Positions 25,958 to 35,533 of a DNA stretch of 64,000 nt are shown here, in pieces. Source of the stretch: Helicobacter sp. (GTDB lineage Bacteria; Campylobacterota; Campylobacteria; Campylobacterales; Helicobacteraceae). Both the position numbers and the translations under genes were made by a program. The notes below the pieces were generated by a model that was given only the letters and a program-made list of their open reading frames with translations, was not told the origin of the DNA and did not search any database. Location of the stretch: assembly GCF_014799995.1 (NCBI RefSeq), contig NZ_JAAVGY010000009.1, positions 33,649-97,648 on the forward strand. Reading direction: 5' to 3'. The number at the start of each line of letters is the position of its first letter. The first letter of the stretch is position 1.

Positions 25958-26698
25958 ATGCAATCAAAAATGCAAGAACAATTCGCCCATACCAAGCATT
26001 ATTTCGCGCTTGCCAAAAAGGACATTTTCACGCCGTATTTATTGGGGCTTACCTTTTTGCCTTTGTTGGTTGCTCTTGCTTTTTGGGGTGCGATTCTTTA
26101 TTTTTTTGGTAGTGATTGGTATGCAATGCTCTATCATTACTTCTACCTAGACTTAAACATTTCTATTGTATGGCTTGCTTGGATTCAAAATAGCTTGGAC
26201 TATATCATCAAAACAACTATTTTTATTTTTTTGGCTTTTGCGTTTTTGGTGTTATCACTCTTACTCACACTCATCATTTGTTCCTTTTTAGCACCTTTTG
26301 TCGTTGATTTTGTGCGCAATCAACATTACCCCACCGCCTCACTTGATGGCAACACCAATGCGATAATTTCTCTTTTGTCCCTGCTAGGGATTTATCTCTT
26401 GTATTTTTTCTTTTTAGTGCTTTTGTTACCCTTTTATTTTGTGCCATTTGTGGGTTCTTTCGTGATTTTATTGCCAAACTTTTGGCTATTTTCTAAAACA
26501 CTAGTTGCCGATGTGGGGGAAGGGATTTTTGAAAAACACGAGTTGAAGCGCATTAAGTCGGAGAAAAAAACCCAAATCCGCAATGTAACTTTGCCTCTGT
26601 ATGGATTAAGCTTGATTCCAATTTTGGGATTCTTTGTGCCTGTGTTTGCGCTCACAACTTTGACACATTTGTTTTTTCATCTTAAAAATAATGTTTAA
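25958..26698 (+). CDS. EI24/CysZ-like integral membrane protein
   Basis: 246 residues with about six hydrophobic segments (near 28-50, 68-85, 88-115, 140-165, 165-185, 215-240), matching the EI24 domain found in CysZ-like proteins. Members include a sulfate importer, but the substrate here is unknown. The last segment is preceded by a basic loop (HELKRIKSEKKTQIR). It stands immediately upstream of dnaB, as does a similar membrane gene in H. pylori as I recall. Confidence 0.75.
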   Translation: MQSKMQEQFAHTKHYFALAKKDIFTPYLLGLTFLPLLVALAFWGAILYFFGSDWYAMLYHYFYLDLNISIVWLAWIQNSLDYIIKTTIFIFLAFAFLVLSLLLTLIICSFLAPFVVDFVRNQHYPTASLDGNTNAIISLLSLLGIYLLYFFFLVLLLPFYFVPFVGSFVILLPNFWLFSKTLVADVGEGIFEKHELKRIKSEKKTQIRNVTLPLYGLSLIPILGFFVPVFALTTLTHLFFHLKNNV

Positions 26699-26707
26699 GG
26701 AATGCCA

Positions 26708-28174
26708 ATGGAAATGCAATTACAGATTGAGCGGGCGATTCTAAGCTCCATTTTGTTTGACCCAGAGCAATTAGATGTGATTGCAGAATCCCTAGTGGCA
26801 GAGGATTTCGCCTACACTCCACACCAAAACATCTTTGCCGCAATGCTAGAACTCCGCTATACTGACCGACCCATTGATGAAGAGTTTATCCTCAAGCTTT
26901 CAACCAAAACGCGCCCTATCACACAAGAAGAGATTCTAAATATCCTCACCACAAGCCCCATTAGTGATTTGAAGTCTTATGTCAATGAAGTCTTGGAATC
27001 CTCTACCAAACGCAAACTGCATTCCTTTGCAATGAAAATCAATCAAAGCGCAAGTGATGAAGAAACAAGTTCTAAAGAAATTATAGACTATCTCCAAAGC
27101 GAGCTTTATAAGATTACTAATACCCACGATATGCGAGGATTTCAGGATTCTAAAACAATCATTCAATCCACTTTAAAATATGTAGAGGAGATGAAAAAGC
27201 GCGGGAATAATCTCCTCATCGGTGTAGATACAGGCTTTGCGGGTTTAAACAAAATGACGACAGGCTTTGGCAAGGGTGATTTAATCATTGTCGCGGCGCG
27301 TCCTGCGATGGGCAAAACAACGCTTGTATTAAATATGGCTCAAAAAGCACTAGATACGGGCAGAGGCGTAGCGTTTTTTAGCCTTGAAATGCCCGCGGAA
27401 CAATTAATGCTAAGAATGCTTGCGGCAAAAACTTCTATCGCCTTACAAAACTTGCGTGTAGGGAATCTGCAAGATGAGGAATGGAGCAATCTTACGCGTG
27501 CGGCAGAGATAATGAGCCAATCGCCTTTGTTTATTGATGATAATAGTTTGCTTACGATTCATCAATTAAGAACCAAACTTAGAAAAATCAAATCCAAACA
27601 CCCAGAAATTGGGCTTGCCGTGATTGACTATTTGCAGCTAATGAGCAGCGCAAGCAATAAAGACAGACACCAAGAAGTCAGCGAAATCAGTCGCGGACTC
27701 AAGATGATTGCGCGCGAATTAGAGATTCCTATTATCGCGCTCTCACAACTGAATCGCAGCCTAGAAAGTAGGAGCGACCGCCGCCCGATGCTTTCAGATT
27801 TGCGAGAATCGGGCTCTATTGAACAAGACGCGGATATTATTTTGTTTGTCTATCGCGATGCAGTCTATAAACAAAAAGATGAAAAAGAAAAAGAAGAAGC
27901 GGCAAAGAAAGAGAATAAAGAATACAAGAGTACTTATGTCCCTCGCAATGAGGAGGAAGCAGAAATCATCATCGGCAAGCAGCGCAATGGTCCTACCGGC
28001 GTAGTGAAATTAACCTTTCATAAGCATTGCACGCGTTTTGTGGATTTGGCAGATTCCAACCCCACACTTGAAATCGTTTATGAAAGAACCGCTCAAAATA
28101 CACAAACGCAATTCATACCACCAGAGAATCCCAAGCCTACGAATCCTAGCCCAATTGATATGCCGCAAATTTAA
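26708..28174 (+). CDS. dnaB: Replicative DNA helicase DnaB
   Basis: 488 residues, hexameric replication-fork helicase. The N-terminal DnaG-interaction domain (about 5-110) is followed by a RecA-like C-terminal domain with Walker A RPAMGKTTL near residue 200 and Walker B AVIDYLQLM near 310. Between FVYRDAVY and EEAEIIIGKQRNGP is a Lys/Glu-rich insert of about 30 residues, which I recall as typical of Helicobacter DnaB. The second ATG is chosen because it lies seven bases from AAGGA; an ATG six bases earlier is too close to it. Confidence 0.96.
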   Translation: MEMQLQIERAILSSILFDPEQLDVIAESLVAEDFAYTPHQNIFAAMLELRYTDRPIDEEFILKLSTKTRPITQEEILNILTTSPISDLKSYVNEVLESSTKRKLHSFAMKINQSASDEETSSKEIIDYLQSELYKITNTHDMRGFQDSKTIIQSTLKYVEEMKKRGNNLLIGVDTGFAGLNKMTTGFGKGDLIIVAARPAMGKTTLVLNMAQKALDTGRGVAFFSLEMPAEQLMLRMLAAKTSIALQNLRVGNLQDEEWSNLTRAAEIMSQSPLFIDDNSLLTIHQLRTKLRKIKSKHPEIGLAVIDYLQLMSSASNKDRHQEVSEISRGLKMIARELEIPIIALSQLNRSLESRSDRRPMLSDLRESGSIEQDADIILFVYRDAVYKQKDEKEKEEAAKKENKEYKSTYVPRNEEEAEIIIGKQRNGPTGVVKLTFHKHCTRFVDLADSNPTLEIVYERTAQNTQTQFIPPENPKPTNPSPIDMPQI

Positions 28175-28190
28175 GCAAAATGCAAAGATT

Positions 28191-28973
28191 TTAGCTTTTG
28201 ATTAATTGCACCATTTCTTTAATCGCATTTTCAAGCCCGCTAAAGATTGCGCGCGCGATAATGCTTTGTCCGATGTTAAGCTCAACGATTTCGGGAATAG
28301 ATAGAATCGGGGCAAGATTAATGTAGTTTAGCCCGTGTCCTGCGGCAACTTCCAGCCCTAGAGATTTCGCCTCTCTTGCGGCATTACGCAAACTTTCTAT
28401 GGAATCTTGCAATTTCTCTTTTAGCTCTTGTCGTGGCAGCCTTAGCGATTCTATCGCATTGTGCATAGAGGGCAGATTGGAATTTAACATCAAATGCAAA
28501 TTAGCATAAGAACCGGTATGCAGTTCTACCATTTGTGCGCCCACTTCTTTGGAAGCGCGGATTTGTTCAAGGTGTGTGTCAATAAATAGCGAAACTTCCA
28601 CGCCTTTTTCCTTAAAATCGCGTGTAATCTCTGCGATTCTCTTTTGATTACCTAGAATGTCCAATCCTCCCTCTGTTGTAATCTCCGCACGATTTTCAGG
28701 CACAAGCGTAATGCGGTGGGGTGTTAATTCTAACAAATAATCAATAATTTGCGGATTGATGGAACATTCCACATTGACAGGCAAAAAGGAATTTTCACAT
28801 ACGCGTTTGACATCTAAATCGTGCATATGTCTGCGGTCTTCTCGCAAATGCAAGGTAATTTGGTCTGCGCCAGAACGTTTTGCGATAAAGACTGCCTCTA
28901 GCGGGTCAGGGTCATTAATTTTACGCGCTTGCCTCAAAGTTGCAATATGGTCAATATTTACTCCAAGTAGCAT
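28191..28973 (-). CDS. pdxJ: Pyridoxine 5'-phosphate synthase
   Basis: 260 residues. It condenses 1-deoxyxylulose 5-phosphate and 3-amino-2-oxopropyl phosphate in vitamin B6 synthesis. It has the typical start MLLGVNIDHIATLRQAR, the HLREDRRHM loop and the AGHGLNY motif. The ATG at 28973 has AGGGGCG ahead of it and gives the family start; the open frame extends 15 codons further upstream. It converges on dnaB and is divergent from the exonuclease gene. Confidence 0.97.
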   Translation of the reverse strand: MLLGVNIDHIATLRQARKINDPDPLEAVFIAKRSGADQITLHLREDRRHMHDLDVKRVCENSFLPVNVECSINPQIIDYLLELTPHRITLVPENRAEITTEGGLDILGNQKRIAEITRDFKEKGVEVSLFIDTHLEQIRASKEVGAQMVELHTGSYANLHLMLNSNLPSMHNAIESLRLPRQELKEKLQDSIESLRNAAREAKSLGLEVAAGHGLNYINLAPILSIPEIVELNIGQSIIARAIFSGLENAIKEMVQLIKS

Positions 28974-29061
28974 TATCGCCCCTTTAAATTGTGAAGTATA
29001 AATTTGGATTCTAACCAAAATTACTTTAAAATAATAAATTCAAAATTTAAAGGAATGCAAA

Positions 29062-29889
29062 ATGATAATGGTCTTTGATTGTGAGACGATTTTAGATACT
29101 GCTTTAGTCCAAAAAGGATTCCAACAAGAATTTCAAACACGCGATATTGATATAGAATCCCTAGATGATTTGGAGATAAGTCAAACTGCAATGGCAATCC
29201 AAAAAGAGTTAAGTGGCACAGAATTTTTGCCCGTTTGCTACCATCAAGTCATCAGTATTGCGGCAGTCTTTTGCGATGACTTCGGACGCTTCATTAAAGT
29301 AGGAAACTTTAAAAGTAGCGGGGATTCCAAAGAAATGCGCGAAAAATCACTCATTCAAGCCTTTTTAGACTACCTCAACAAACACCAACCCAAACTCGTT
29401 AGCTACAATGGCAGGGGATTTGATTTGCCAATGCTGCTTTTACGCGCAATGAAATACAAACTCAACGCCAACGCCTACTTTGAAGAAAATAATCCCCAAT
29501 TCAACAAAAGCAAATGGGAAAATTATCGGCAGCGGTATTGCGAACGATTCCATATTGATTTGCTAGAAAGCTTAGGTAACTATGGCAGTGTGCGGAATCT
29601 CAAACTAGATATATTGGCAAACTTAGTCGGATTTCCGGGCAAATATGACACAAATGGTGCGCAAGTGCTTCAAATGTATTATGCAGGACAACAAGAAAAA
29701 ATTGATGAATATTGCCAAAGTGATGTTTTAAATACCTATGGTTTATACCTTAACTACGAATTGCTCAAGGGAAATTTGACTCTGGAGGATTATCAGAGCA
29801 TTTTGAATGCTTGGAGAGAAAATTTGCCGCAAGATATGGGTTATTATTCTGTATTTTTTGATACAATTAGTGCCCAAATAGAATCTTAA
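29062..29889 (+). CDS. PolB-type 3'-5' exonuclease
   Basis: 275 residues, DnaQ-like fold of the predicted PolB-like exonuclease family. ExoI is at the start (MVFDCETI, the D-x-E pair near residues 5-7). ExoII is in LVSYNGRGFDLPML near 115, with a conserved Asp. ExoIII is in DEYCQSDVLNTYGLYL near 215. There is no polymerase domain, so it acts alone, probably in DNA repair or RNA processing. It starts at ATG with AAAGGA ahead. Confidence 0.8.
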   Translation: MIMVFDCETILDTALVQKGFQQEFQTRDIDIESLDDLEISQTAMAIQKELSGTEFLPVCYHQVISIAAVFCDDFGRFIKVGNFKSSGDSKEMREKSLIQAFLDYLNKHQPKLVSYNGRGFDLPMLLLRAMKYKLNANAYFEENNPQFNKSKWENYRQRYCERFHIDLLESLGNYGSVRNLKLDILANLVGFPGKYDTNGAQVLQMYYAGQQEKIDEYCQSDVLNTYGLYLNYELLKGNLTLEDYQSILNAWRENLPQDMGYYSVFFDTISAQIES

Positions 29890-29905
29890 ACTTAAGGAAT
29901 GATAA

Positions 29906-30820
29906 ATGTTATCCAAAGACATTGCAAACTTTAGCGAAATGCGTTATGAGATTCGCGCATATTTGTGCTTTTTAATGCAGCGCAATATCAAAAACCATTT
30001 GCCCCATATTGAACTCAATAAAATTGTAGATGGGGTTCAAAAAATAGAAAAAGAGGTGGGGATTTTTGAATTAATCTATGTGTTAGACGCGAGCGGGGCT
30101 TTAGTGCTAGATGGAATCTCTAAAGATTCCAAAATAGAGTGCAAAAAGGGAGAAAACCACAATGAACGCGCCTATTTTTATCGTGCAATCAAAGAAAAAA
30201 AATGTATCTTAACTGACCCTTATCCCTCTTTGGCAAGCGGAAATCTCGTCATTACCGTCTCTTATCCGCTCTATAATGACAAAGGCGAGCTTGCGTATGT
30301 CGTCTGTATGGACGTGCGCTTAGAACGTAGTTTGGAGCTCGTACGCCCTACGCCTTTGTTTGGAATTTCTTTTGCGATTGGCAAATGCGTCTATTTTCTT
30401 ATGGCTTTATCGCTCTTTTTGGTTTGCTCTTTATTGCTTGTTAAGGGTAGCATTAGCCTATGGGAAGCCTTATGTCGCTTTCAGGGCTTGGAAGTTTTAG
30501 ACATTAAAGATGTCTTTGAAGCTACGATTCTAATCACTCTAAGTTTGGCTATCTTTGACCTCGTGCGCGCAATCTTTGAAGAGGAAGTTTTAGGACGGCA
30601 TAAATCACAAGATTCTAAAGTCGTGCATAAAACAATGACACGATTCTTGGGCTCTATTGTGATTGCCTTAGCGATTGAATCCTTAATGCTCGTCTTTAAA
30701 TTCGCTATCACCGCGCCAGAAAAACTACTCTATGCGGTTTATTTGATTGGGGCGGTTACTTGTTTGCTCGTGGGGTTAGCCTCATATGTCAAACTTACCG
30801 CAAGCCTAAAACAAGATTAA
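29906..30820 (+). CDS. PDC/Cache sensor-like membrane protein
   Basis: 304 residues. The N-terminal 150 residues resemble a Cache/PDC ligand-binding fold (IYVLDASGALVLDG, AYFYRAIKEKKCILTDPYPSLASGNLVITVSYPLYND). Then come four hydrophobic segments (about 155-180, 200-220, 245-270, 275-295). There is no kinase, GGDEF or chemoreceptor signalling domain. The sensor portion seems to lie before the first membrane segment with no signal peptide, so it may be cytoplasmic. It is followed by hisH after two bases. Confidence 0.65.
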   Translation: MLSKDIANFSEMRYEIRAYLCFLMQRNIKNHLPHIELNKIVDGVQKIEKEVGIFELIYVLDASGALVLDGISKDSKIECKKGENHNERAYFYRAIKEKKCILTDPYPSLASGNLVITVSYPLYNDKGELAYVVCMDVRLERSLELVRPTPLFGISFAIGKCVYFLMALSLFLVCSLLLVKGSISLWEALCRFQGLEVLDIKDVFEATILITLSLAIFDLVRAIFEEEVLGRHKSQDSKVVHKTMTRFLGSIVIALAIESLMLVFKFAITAPEKLLYAVYLIGAVTCLLVGLASYVKLTASLKQD

Positions 30821-30822
30821 AT

Positions 30823-31431
30823 ATGCTTGGCATTGTCAATTATGGAATCGGCAATCTTGCAAGTGTTCAAAATGCACTTTACAAGATTGGCGCAACAGCC
30901 ATTATCACGCAAGACCCAGAAAGTCTCAAAACCTATGACCATTTAATTTTGCCCGGAGTGGGAGCATTTGGCGATGCGATGCAACACTTAAAGCATAATG
31001 GAATGCAAGAAGCCGTGCTAGAGTTTGCCAAAAGTGGCAAACCATTACTTGGAATCTGCTTGGGTATGCAGCTACTCTTTGACAAAAGTTACGAATTTGG
31101 AGAACATTTAGGCTTAGGATTGATAGAGGGGGAGGTTATTCCATTTGAGGCAAAAGATTTGAGCGCAAATCAAAAGATTCCACAAATGGGTTGGAATTGC
31201 GTAACCATTCACCAACCCTCGCCACTTTTAAAAGGATTAGAATCGCCCTTTTATTTGTATTTTGTGCATAGTTATTATGTCAAAAATTTACAAAATGCTA
31301 TTGGAATTAGCCAATATGGAACGAAATTTGCCTCCATAGTGCAAAAGGACAATGTCTTTGGAATCCAACCACACCCTGAAAAATCTCATAATGTGGGGCT
31401 TAGGATTCTACAAAACTTTATAAATCTATAA
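30823..31431 (+). CDS. hisH: Imidazole glycerol phosphate synthase, glutaminase subunit
   Basis: 202 residues, class I glutamine amidotransferase supplying ammonia to HisF in histidine synthesis. The nucleophile Cys is in GICLGMQLLF near residue 80, and the His/Glu pair is in QPHPEKS near the end. The ATG at 30823 gives the usual MLGIVNYGIGNLASV start. hisA follows after 8 bases. hisF is not in this window. H. pylori lacks this pathway. Confidence 0.96.
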   Translation: MLGIVNYGIGNLASVQNALYKIGATAIITQDPESLKTYDHLILPGVGAFGDAMQHLKHNGMQEAVLEFAKSGKPLLGICLGMQLLFDKSYEFGEHLGLGLIEGEVIPFEAKDLSANQKIPQMGWNCVTIHQPSPLLKGLESPFYLYFVHSYYVKNLQNAIGISQYGTKFASIVQKDNVFGIQPHPEKSHNVGLRILQNFINL

Positions 31432-31439
31432 GGAGTTGT

Positions 31440-32153
31440 ATGCAAATTATTCCGGCAATAGACTTAAAAGAGGGTTGCGCGGTGCGTTTAAAACAAGGCT
31501 TAATGGAAAGCGCAAAGGTTTATGCCAACGAGCCCGATGCACTCGCCAAACATTTTGAAGACTTGGGAGCAGAATTTTTACACATTGTGGATTTGGACGG
31601 CGCATTTGCAGGAAAGCCAAAAAATCTTGCCGTGATTGAAAAAATCTGCAAAGATTCTAAGCTTAAAATTGAAGTGGGCGGTGGAATCCGTGAGGAAGAA
31701 ACGATTAAGACTTATTTAGACTTGGGTGTCTCTCGCGTGATTTTGGGTTCTATTGCGCTAAAAAATCCGCAATTCGCGCTCAATATGGCAGAAAAGTATG
31801 CCATTGTCATTGGAATTGACGCAAAAGACGGCAAAGTCGCAACAGAAGGCTGGGCTACGAGTGAAAACACTTTGGCGTGGGATTTCGCAGAGCTATTTAG
31901 AGGAAGCAAGGTGCAGGCGATTATTTGCACTGATATTGCACGTGATGGAATGCTTGGCGGATTAAATATAGAATTTACAAAAAAAATCCAAGACAAAAGT
32001 GGAATCTTCACTATTGCAAGTGGTGGATTATCCTCTGAAGCAGATTTTGAGGCACTCAAAGAAGCGGAAATTGATGGCGTAATTGTGGGAAAAGCATTTT
32101 ATGAAAATAAGATTGATTTGCAAAAAGTCTTTAAACGGTTTAGTCGTAAATAA
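31440..32153 (+). CDS. hisA: ProFAR isomerase
   Basis: 237 residues, (beta-alpha)8 barrel and fourth step of histidine synthesis. The catalytic Asp residues are in MQIIPAIDLKEG and CTDIARDGMLGG, and the phosphate loops VGGGIR and ASGGLSS are present. It starts 8 bases after hisH with TAAGGAG ahead of the ATG. Confidence 0.97.
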   Translation: MQIIPAIDLKEGCAVRLKQGLMESAKVYANEPDALAKHFEDLGAEFLHIVDLDGAFAGKPKNLAVIEKICKDSKLKIEVGGGIREEETIKTYLDLGVSRVILGSIALKNPQFALNMAEKYAIVIGIDAKDGKVATEGWATSENTLAWDFAELFRGSKVQAIICTDIARDGMLGGLNIEFTKKIQDKSGIFTIASGGLSSEADFEALKEAEIDGVIVGKAFYENKIDLQKVFKRFSRK

Positions 32154-32209
32154 ATTTTATGCTTGGATTCTTATTTTATTTAATTTTATGCTTATTTTGT
32201 GTGAAATTA

Positions 32210-32218
32210 TGCTATTAT
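32210..32218 (+). promoter_or_regulatory. Extended -10 promoter of cheY
   Basis: TGCTATTAT (TG-n-TATnAT) about 57 bases before the cheY start codon, in a T-rich stretch with the periodic AT pattern typical of Campylobacterota sigma70 promoters that lack a -35 box. hisA ends 57 bases upstream. Confidence 0.45.
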
Positions 32219-32274
32219 ATTCAGTTATTGTTATTTTTCAAATTTTTAATAAATTTTAATTTAAGGAGTTTGCA

Positions 32275-32649
32275 TTGAAAATGGTCGTTGTAGATGATAG
32301 TTCCACTATGCGAAGAATTATCAAAAATACTCTTGCGAGACTTGGCTATGAAGATATTTTAGAAGGTGAGAATGGAGTTGAGGGCTGGGAAAAAATGGAT
32401 TCTAATCCTGATACTAAAGTGCTTATCACGGATTGGAATATGCCCGAAATGAATGGATTAGACTTGGTCAAAAAAGTGCGTGCAGACGAACGTTTTAAAG
32501 ATATTCCAATCATTATGGTTACCACAGAAGGTGGTAAGGCAGAAGTTATCACTGCATTAAAAGCAGGTGTAAATAACTATATCGTAAAGCCTTTTACCCC
32601 GCAAGTTTTAAAAGAAAAATTAGAAGTCGTTTTAGGTGTGAATGACTAA
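32275..32649 (+). CDS. cheY: Chemotaxis response regulator CheY
   Basis: 124 residues, single receiver domain, nearly identical in pattern to H. pylori CheY1. The acidic pocket is VVDDSS, the phosphoacceptor Asp is in LITDWNMPE near residue 53, and the conserved Thr/Lys are in VTTEGG and IVKPFTP. Phospho-CheY switches flagellar rotation at FliM. It starts at TTG, supported by AAGGAG at six bases and the lack of an alternative start at the family N-terminus. prmA follows after two bases. Confidence 0.96.
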   Translation: MKMVVVDDSSTMRRIIKNTLARLGYEDILEGENGVEGWEKMDSNPDTKVLITDWNMPEMNGLDLVKKVRADERFKDIPIIMVTTEGGKAEVITALKAGVNNYIVKPFTPQVLKEKLEVVLGVND

Positions 32650-32651
32650 TT

Positions 32652-33590
32652 ATGGAATCCTACTACAATTGTCTAAGCGTCAAAGCGGATAATTTTCTAT
32701 GGCTCTTGCAAGACAAAGCATTAGAAATTACGGGCGAGGCAATTGAAGAGATTGACAAGGGATTCATTATCCGCACAGAAAATGCCATAGAGCCAATAAA
32801 AATGCAATTACTTGCATACGCAAAAGAATTGGAAGCCATTATGGCAGAACCCATAACTCTAAAGTTTTCTGAAAAAGTTTTGAAAAATCAAGATTGGATT
32901 GCTGTCTATCGCAATTCTATCAAGCCAATAGAATGTGGCAAATATTATATTCACCCTTCGTGGTTTAAAGGAAAAGACGATAAAATCAATGTGATTATTG
33001 ACCCTGCCCTTGCCTTTGGAAGCGGACATCACGAAACGACCTTTGGTTGCTTGAAAGCATTAGGCATCATAGAGCAGAGACTTCAAGAGACAAAATCTCC
33101 AAACAAAAACGAAAATAGCAATGCTCCTAAAAATGCCTCATTAGAGGCTACCCTCTCTCCCAAAAATTCCCCAAACGCGCTAAAAAACCAATGGATTTTA
33201 GATGTTGGTTGCGGAAGCGGAATCCTAAGCCTTTGCGCTAAAAAAAGCGGTGCAAAAGTTTGGGCGTGCGATACAGACGAGCTCGCAATTCAAGCGACAC
33301 AAGAAAATATGACTCAAAACAACCTTGTATTAGACAAAGTTTTTTTGGGCTCACTCCACACAATCCCCAATGAAAAAGGCAAGTTTGATATTGTCATCGC
33401 AAACATTCTAGCAGACATTATTGTTGCGTTGCCATTGGAATCCTATGTGAAAAGAGAGGGATATTTGATTTTATCAGGAATTTTAGACAAATATGTGCCA
33501 AAAGTTCTTGATAAATTCAAACGATTTACAATAGTTTCCCAAGAAATTAATCAAGAATGGGCAACTTTAGTTTTACAAAACAAAGGATAA
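32652..33590 (+). CDS. prmA: Ribosomal protein L11 methyltransferase
   Basis: 312 residues. An N-terminal L11-recognition domain precedes a SAM methyltransferase fold: DPALAFGSGHHETT (about 117-130), WILDVGCGSGILS (about 178) and the NILADII active loop. Between the first two blocks is a low-complexity insert of about 35 residues rich in Asn, Pro, Lys and Ser, which makes it longer than the usual PrmA. The gene stands between cheY and ftsH, as in Campylobacter. Confidence 0.93.
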   Translation: MESYYNCLSVKADNFLWLLQDKALEITGEAIEEIDKGFIIRTENAIEPIKMQLLAYAKELEAIMAEPITLKFSEKVLKNQDWIAVYRNSIKPIECGKYYIHPSWFKGKDDKINVIIDPALAFGSGHHETTFGCLKALGIIEQRLQETKSPNKNENSNAPKNASLEATLSPKNSPNALKNQWILDVGCGSGILSLCAKKSGAKVWACDTDELAIQATQENMTQNNLVLDKVFLGSLHTIPNEKGKFDIVIANILADIIVALPLESYVKREGYLILSGILDKYVPKVLDKFKRFTIVSQEINQEWATLVLQNKG

Positions 33591-33592
33591 TT

Positions 33593-35524
33593 ATGCAAAA
33601 ACCAAACAATAATCCCAATCCGCAAGATAAAAAACCAAACAATTTTTTTAACCAAAATCCTCTTCTAATGTTTGTTATCTTTGCAATCATCGCGATTGTT
33701 ATCTTTCGTATGGTGTCTCCAGCAAGTGGAGAAGTGAGCAAATTAAGCGGGGCAACGACAACCAAAACAATTAATTACTATGAGCTCAAAAAACTCATTG
33801 AAAATAAAGAAGTAGATTTCGTAGCCATTGGACAAACCAATATCAAGGCGACATCAGAAAAAGGAGGCAGTAAAATTGCCTACAATGCCCAAAGAGTCAA
33901 TCCAGACAATACATTGATTCCTCTCCTTGATGAAAAAGGCGTAGAATACACAGGATATAATGAGAGCAATTGGCTAAGTGATATGCTATTTGGTTGGGTT
34001 TTGCCTGTCTTTATTTTCTTTGCCATTTGGATGTTTTTAGCAAGCAGAATGCAAAAAAATATGGGAAGCGGAATCTTGGGGATTGGAAGCTCTAAAAAGC
34101 TTGTCAATGCAGAAAAGCCCAATGTCAAATTTGAGGATATGGCGGGTAATGCAGAAGCAAAAGATGAGGTGGTAGAGATTGTAGATTTTTTAAAGAATCC
34201 CGAACGTTATGCCGCACTCGGTGCTAAGATTCCTAAAGGAGTTCTACTTGTAGGACCTCCGGGTACGGGTAAAACTCTCCTCGCTAAAGCCGTAGCAGGC
34301 GAAGCAAATGTGCCGTTTTTCTCTGTGAGTGGAAGTAGTTTCATTGAAATGTTTGTCGGTGTGGGCGCAAGCCGTGTTCGGGATTTGTTTGAAAACGCTA
34401 AAAAAGAAGCTCCAAGCATTATTTTTATTGACGAAATTGACGCGATTGGTAAAAGTCGTGCGGCAGGTGGTATGATTAGCGGCAATGACGAGAGAGAACA
34501 AACCTTAAACCAACTCCTAGCCGAAATGGACGGATTCAACTCCGATTCCTCTCCTGTGATTGTCCTTGCGGCGACTAACAGACCTGAAGTGCTAGACCCT
34601 GCGCTTTTGCGTCCGGGTAGATTTGATAGACAAGTGCTAGTAGATAAACCGGACTTTGAAGGGCGCGTAGAGATTCTTAAAGTGCATATCAAAAATATCA
34701 AATTGGCAAAAAATGTAGATCTCTTTGAGGTAGCAAAACTTACTGCGGGGCTTGCAGGAGCGGATTTGGCAAATATTGTCAATGAAGCCGCATTGCTTGC
34801 TGGAAGAGGCAACAAAAAAGAAGTGGAACAAAGTGATTTTTTAGAAGCGGTAGAACGCGGCATTGCGGGATTAGAGAAAAAGTCGCGCAGAATCTCTCCC
34901 AAAGAGAAAAAAATCGTTGCTTATCACGAGAGCGGACACGCACTCATTGCAGAAATCACCAAAGGAGCAAAAAAGGTAACAAAAGTCTCTATCATTCCGC
35001 GTGGGCTTGCTGCGCTTGGTTACACCCTCAATACGCCAGAAGAAAACAAATATCTTATGCAAAAACACGAACTCTTGGCTGAAGTAGATGTGCTTTTAGG
35101 CGGTAGAGCAGCAGAAGATGTCTTTTTGGGTGAAATCTCAACAGGGGCAAGCAATGATTTAGAACGTGCCACAGACATTATTAAGGCAATGGTAAGCTAC
35201 TATGGAATGACAGATGTAGCGGGGCTTATGGTGCTAGAAAAACAACGCAATGTCTTTTTAAATGGCGGCTTAGGAAGCAGTAGGGAATATAGTGAAGAAA
35301 TGGCGCAAAAAATGGACGCACACATTAAAGCCGTGTTAAACGAACGTTTCAATGTCGTTAAAGAATCGTTAGAAACCTATAAAGAAGCGATTGAGAATAT
35401 CGTGAAAGAATTGTTTGAAAAAGAAAATATTGATGGGCAAAAGGTGCGTGAAATTATTAGTGAATATGAAAAGGCGCATCATTTAGAAAGTAGAATCGTT
35501 GTAGAAGAAAAAGAAGAAGCCTAA
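33593..35524 (+). CDS. ftsH: ATP-dependent zinc metalloprotease FtsH
   Basis: 643 residues, membrane-anchored AAA protease. Two transmembrane segments (about 22-40 and 132-152) flank a periplasmic loop. Walker A is GPPGTGKT, Walker B is IIFIDEID, and the second region of homology is in ATNRPEVLDPALLRPGRFD. The zinc site HESGH is near residue 445, with the third ligand downstream. The ATG at 33593 starts two bases after prmA; the longer open frame overlaps prmA and is unlikely. Confidence 0.97.
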   Translation: MQKPNNNPNPQDKKPNNFFNQNPLLMFVIFAIIAIVIFRMVSPASGEVSKLSGATTTKTINYYELKKLIENKEVDFVAIGQTNIKATSEKGGSKIAYNAQRVNPDNTLIPLLDEKGVEYTGYNESNWLSDMLFGWVLPVFIFFAIWMFLASRMQKNMGSGILGIGSSKKLVNAEKPNVKFEDMAGNAEAKDEVVEIVDFLKNPERYAALGAKIPKGVLLVGPPGTGKTLLAKAVAGEANVPFFSVSGSSFIEMFVGVGASRVRDLFENAKKEAPSIIFIDEIDAIGKSRAAGGMISGNDEREQTLNQLLAEMDGFNSDSSPVIVLAATNRPEVLDPALLRPGRFDRQVLVDKPDFEGRVEILKVHIKNIKLAKNVDLFEVAKLTAGLAGADLANIVNEAALLAGRGNKKEVEQSDFLEAVERGIAGLEKKSRRISPKEKKIVAYHESGHALIAEITKGAKKVTKVSIIPRGLAALGYTLNTPEENKYLMQKHELLAEVDVLLGGRAAEDVFLGEISTGASNDLERATDIIKAMVSYYGMTDVAGLMVLEKQRNVFLNGGLGSSREYSEEMAQKMDAHIKAVLNERFNVVKESLETYKEAIENIVKELFEKENIDGQKVREIISEYEKAHHLESRIVVEEKEEA

Positions 35525-35533
35525 GGAGAATTG

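Noticed and set aside
34207..34902. 231-codon open frame antisense to ftsH
   Set aside because: Shadow frame of the AAA domain coding sequence, with no recognisable motif.
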